Source: an uncultured bacterium (lineage in GTDB: Bacteria; Chloroflexota; Anaerolineae; JACIWP01). Taken from it: a stretch of DNA of 7,222 nt. Positions within the stretch are counted from its first letter, which is position 1; every line of letters begins with the position of its first letter. Both the position numbers and the translations under genes were made by a program. Location: positions 1 to 7,222 of the forward strand of contig CAIQJD010000524.1 in assembly GCA_903872005.1 (NCBI GenBank). Direction: 5' to 3'. Below, piece after piece: positions 5,591 through 7,222 of the stretch. Below the pieces are notes generated by a model, which searched no databases, was not told the DNA's origin, and worked only from the letters and a program-made list of their open reading frames with translations.

Positions 5591-6703
5591 ATGGCTGAAA
5601 CCCTCTCTGCCCGTGCCGTGATCTTCGATACCGCCCGGCCGCGCCAATTCGATCTGCGTCGTTTCGAGATCCCGGCCCAGGCCAAGCCGGGCGAGGCGCT
5701 GATGCGAACGCACCTGGCCGGCGTCTGCGGCTCCGACCTGCACACCTTCCACGGCCGCGCCAACTACGGCGTCGTCATCCCCGGCCACGAAATGATGGGC
5801 CATCTCGTCTCGGTCGGCGAGGGCTTCACCGACGCCATGGGCCGGCCGCTGCACGCCGGCGACCGCGTCGTCCCTGAATCCACGATCCCCTGCCTGCGCT
5901 GCCCCCACTGTCGCGGCTTCGGCTCACGCCACGACAAGCTGGTGGATTATACCGCCTGCGAATCCTACATCCTGTGGGGGGCCACGCCCTTGAGCGACCC
6001 GGTCTGGATGAACGGCGCCTACGCCGAATACGCGCAATTGCCGGCCAACGCGCAAATGCACCGCATTGATGACGACGTTTCGGACGAGGAAGCCGTCCTG
6101 CTGGAGCCGCTCTCCGTCGGCGTCAAGGCCGTCCTCAAGGCCGGCGTGAGCATGGGCGATGCCGTGCTGGTAGAAGGCCCCGGCCCCATCGGCCTCACCT
6201 GCGTCATCGCCGCGGCCTCGGCCGGCGCGGCGCACATCATCGTCACCGGCGTGACCGGCGATGAGAGCCGGCTGGCCCTGGCCCAGGAATTGGGCGCGAC
6301 CGGCGCCATCAACGTCATGACCGAAGACCCGCTGGAGAAATTCCTGAGCCTGACCGGCGGATACAAGGCCATCCGCGTGCTCGACACCACCGGCGCGCTG
6401 CCGGCCTTCGACGTCGGCATGAAGCTGATCGCGCGCAACGGAGTCTATACCGTCATCGGCGGCTATCCCCCCGGAACCACGTTGCCCGTGCCGATCTCGC
6501 ACTGTCTGCGAAACAAGATTGACTTTCGCTTCTCGCACAACGGGACGAACTGCTACCAGCCGGCCTATCAGATCATCCGCAGCAAGCGCTTCCCGCTGCA
6601 CAAGATGGTCACCCATCGCTGGCCGCTGGAGCGCGCCCAGGAAGCCCTCGAAGACCTGAGCCGGCGCGACGGCGGGCATGTCAAAGTCGTCCTGCAATGC
6701 TGA
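5591..6703 (+). CDS. Zinc-type medium-chain alcohol dehydrogenase
   Basis: 370 residues, the usual MDR length. Catalytic zinc ligands: C46 in GVCGSDLH and H66-E67 in IPGHEMMG. The structural zinc lobe begins C101-x2-C104-x2-C107, but the fourth position (107+8) is D115 rather than Cys. The Rossmann glycine motif is VEGPGPIGLTCVIAAASAGA, followed by VTGVTGDESRLALAQELGA. It should interconvert an alcohol and an aldehyde or ketone with NAD(P); the VTG...D..RL region resembles MDR branches such as the TM0436-like and phosphonate-linked dehydrogenases (recognition from memory, low certainty). ATG 5591 has GAGGT (5578-5582, 8-base spacer) overlapping the aminotransferase stop codon, indicating tight coupling. 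Together they suggest deamination followed by reduction, or alcohol oxidation followed by amination. No terminator follows, so readthrough into the lipoprotein gene is possible. Confidence 0.92.
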   Translation: MAETLSARAVIFDTARPRQFDLRRFEIPAQAKPGEALMRTHLAGVCGSDLHTFHGRANYGVVIPGHEMMGHLVSVGEGFTDAMGRPLHAGDRVVPESTIPCLRCPHCRGFGSRHDKLVDYTACESYILWGATPLSDPVWMNGAYAEYAQLPANAQMHRIDDDVSDEEAVLLEPLSVGVKAVLKAGVSMGDAVLVEGPGPIGLTCVIAAASAGAAHIIVTGVTGDESRLALAQELGATGAINVMTEDPLEKFLSLTGGYKAIRVLDTTGALPAFDVGMKLIARNGVYTVIGGYPPGTTLPVPISHCLRNKIDFRFSHNGTNCYQPAYQIIRSKRFPLHKMVTHRWPLERAQEALEDLSRRDGGHVKVVLQC

Positions 6704-6724
6704 AAAGCCAAAAGAAAAAGAGTA

Positions 6725-6753
6725 TTGACATCGGGGCACAACCTCGCTATAAT
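6725..6753 (+). promoter_or_regulatory. Perfect-consensus sigma70 promoter for the lipoprotein gene
   Basis: TTGACA (6725-6730), a 17-base spacer and TATAAT (6748-6753): all twelve box positions and the spacing are consensus. It lies 21 bases after the dehydrogenase stop codon. The predicted start is near 6760, about 180 bases before the ATG at 6941. A strong unit dedicated to the lipoprotein fits the usual need for excess binding protein over its transporter. Confidence 0.87.
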
Positions 6754-6754
6754 A

Positions 6755-6778
6755 GGTCATGTGGTATGCCATCAGACC
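6755..6778. promoter_or_regulatory. Imperfect inverted repeat overlapping the transcript start: candidate operator
   Basis: Two 10-base arms (GGTCATGTGG and CCATCAGACC) around a TATG centre pair at seven Watson-Crick positions plus one G-T, with two mismatches. The core TGGTATGCCA (6762-6771) is one base from the TGGTATACCA core of some GntR-family operators (UxuR/ExuR type, from memory). It begins one base after the -10 box, so binding would block transcription. Alternatively it is just a hairpin at the very start of the leader. Confidence 0.4.
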
Positions 6779-6828
6779 GCAAAGCCCCAAACCAGACTTG
6801 ATTCCCCTGGCCCCAACTATTGCCATCG

Positions 6829-6882
6829 AAAGGGGGTGATCTCTCTCGCGAGATGACTTCCGCTCGCTTCACCTGCTGTTGA
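6829..6882 (+). promoter_or_regulatory. Leader element: extended anti-16S match plus nine-codon reading frame
   Basis: AAAGGGGGTGATCT (6829-6842) differs from AAAGGAGGTGATCC, the exact complement of the common 16S rRNA 3' end, at two positions, both of which can form G-U pairs. It is about 98 bases upstream of the lipoprotein ATG, too far to serve it. Eleven bases further on, ATG 6853 opens a frame of nine codons (MTSARFTCC) ending at TGA 6880-6882. The bases between can fold (ATCTC 6839-6843 with GAGAT 6850-6854), and a C-run (CCCCT, 6804-6808) could pair with AGGGG (6831-6835). This may be a translated leader peptide or ribosome standby site; the 16-base gap from the GGGGG core to the ATG is longer than usual, so translation is unproven. 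Confidence 0.35.
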
Positions 6883-6940
6883 GTCGTAGTCCGCATCGAA
6901 GGCGTTTTGGGTACGGAAGAACGTTCAGGAGGAGACTCAG

Positions 6941-7222
6941 ATGAAGACACGTCAGATGTTCCTGACAGTGATGTCGGTCCTGGTCATGGTCGTGATGCTG
7001 GTTGGCTGCGCCGCTCCGACGCCGCAAATCGTCGAGAAGATCGTCCAGCAAACCGTGGTGGTCGAAAAAGAGAAAGTGGTCCAGCAGACCGTTGTGGTCG
7101 AGAAGAAGACCGAAGTGACCAAGGTCGTCGAGAAGCAGGTCGTGGTCACGGCCACGCCGGCGCCGAAAACGGCCGCGAAGAACCCCTTCACGCCGAAAGA
7201 CGACACCGTCATCGTCGCCCAC
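6941..7222 (+). CDS. Secreted lipoprotein, probable ABC-transporter substrate-binding protein (N-terminal 94 residues; runs off the window)
   Basis: ATG 6941 has a strong AGGAGG (6927-6932, 8-base spacer). Residues 1-22 are a signal peptide (basic MKTR, then a hydrophobic Met/Val/Leu core) ending in the lipobox LVGC, so C23 should be lipidated and the protein anchored outside the membrane. Residues 30-70 are a Val/Glu/Lys linker containing a 12-residue tandem repeat (VQQTVVVEK, units at 34-45 and 46-57) and ending VVVTATPAP, a style common in Chloroflexota binding lipoproteins. The mature domain starts around KNPFTPKDDTVIVAH, which resembles the first strand of family 5 (peptide/nickel type) solute-binding proteins, but too little is visible to name the ligand. 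It has its own promoter downstream of the aminotransferase-dehydrogenase pair and may import their substrate. Confidence 0.8.
   Translation, partial: MKTRQMFLTVMSVLVMVVMLVGCAAPTPQIVEKIVQQTVVVEKEKVVQQTVVVEKKTEVTKVVEKQVVVTATPAPKTAAKNPFTPKDDTVIVAH
7040..7111 (+). repeat. 36-bp tandem repeat, two copies, in the lipoprotein linker
   Basis: Two adjacent 36-base units (7040-7075 and 7076-7111) encode IVQQTVVVEKEK and VVQQTVVVEKKT. The protein copies agree at nine of twelve residues, while several synonymous third positions differ (for example CAA/CAG, GTG/GTT, GAA/GAG). The repeat is therefore not a very recent duplication and seems maintained at protein level as a Val/Lys/Glu spacer between membrane anchor and binding domain. 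Confidence 0.7.

Noticed and set aside
5924..6826. 300-codon open frame antisense to the dehydrogenase and its downstream region
   Set aside because: No recognisable motif, crosses a perfect promoter, and mirrors the third-position GC of the real gene.
6704..6940. A known riboswitch or an intrinsic terminator in the leader or after the dehydrogenase
   Set aside because: I found no recognisable aptamer core and no GC stem followed by a T-run in this stretch; the only structures are the short repeats and hairpin listed.
6869..7222. Antisense frames rich in His/Asp/Leu or Thr/Phe/Val opposite the lipoprotein
   Set aside because: They are the reverse complement of the repetitive VVVEK linker; the sense strand has promoter, ribosome site, signal peptide and lipobox.

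Overview
This is a GC-rich bacterial window that most resembles Chloroflexota (Anaerolineae/Caldilineae-like). The best clue is the partial lipoprotein at the right edge: after its lipobox comes a long VVEK/VVVTATPAP-type linker, a style I associate with ABC-transporter binding lipoproteins of that phylum. The six-base palindrome GCCGGC is also strikingly frequent throughout (about 60 copies by eye, roughly eight expected from composition). No tRNA, rRNA, CRISPR array, insertion sequence or phage gene is visible, and no stretch over 300 bases lacks a gene.

Layout. Bases 1-165 (+) are the last 54 codons of the GTPase Era. After a 44-base gap comes a 519-residue sulfatase/alkaline-phosphatase-superfamily hydrolase (210-1769, +) with Thr where classical sulfatases carry the formylglycine Cys/Ser. 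It converges, only 9 bases between stop codons, on a leftward three-gene operon read from a promoter at 4063-4091: a nitrilase-superfamily amidase (3224-4006), a metallo-beta-lactamase-fold hydrolase (2317-3180) and hypoxanthine phosphoribosyltransferase (1779-2330), the last two overlapping by 14 bases.

A 190-base divergent control region (4007-4196) holds two back-to-back sigma70-type promoters whose -35 boxes are 9 bases apart. A perfect 14-bp palindrome sits where the rightward transcript should begin. The rightward operon encodes a class III PLP aminotransferase (4197-5579, GTG start) and a zinc-type medium-chain alcohol dehydrogenase (5591-6703), 11 bases apart. A second, perfect-consensus promoter (TTGACA-17-TATAAT, 6725-6753) then drives, through a leader of about 180 bases, a secreted lipoprotein (6941 to the window end) that is probably an ABC-transporter binding protein.

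Working together: aminotransferase, dehydrogenase and binding lipoprotein look like an uptake-and-catabolism cassette for an amine or amino acid (deamination to a carbonyl, then reduction; or oxidation of an alcohol and then amination), under local repressor control. The substrate is not readable from sequence. The leftward operon mixes purine salvage (hpt) with two hydrolases of general housekeeping or repair type. I found no convincing wholly new system. The most unusual items are the control regions, the leader with a near-complete anti-16S match and a nine-codon reading frame ending Cys-Cys-stop, the Cys4 motif in the aminotransferase, the Asp in the dehydrogenase's structural zinc site, and the GCCGGC excess.
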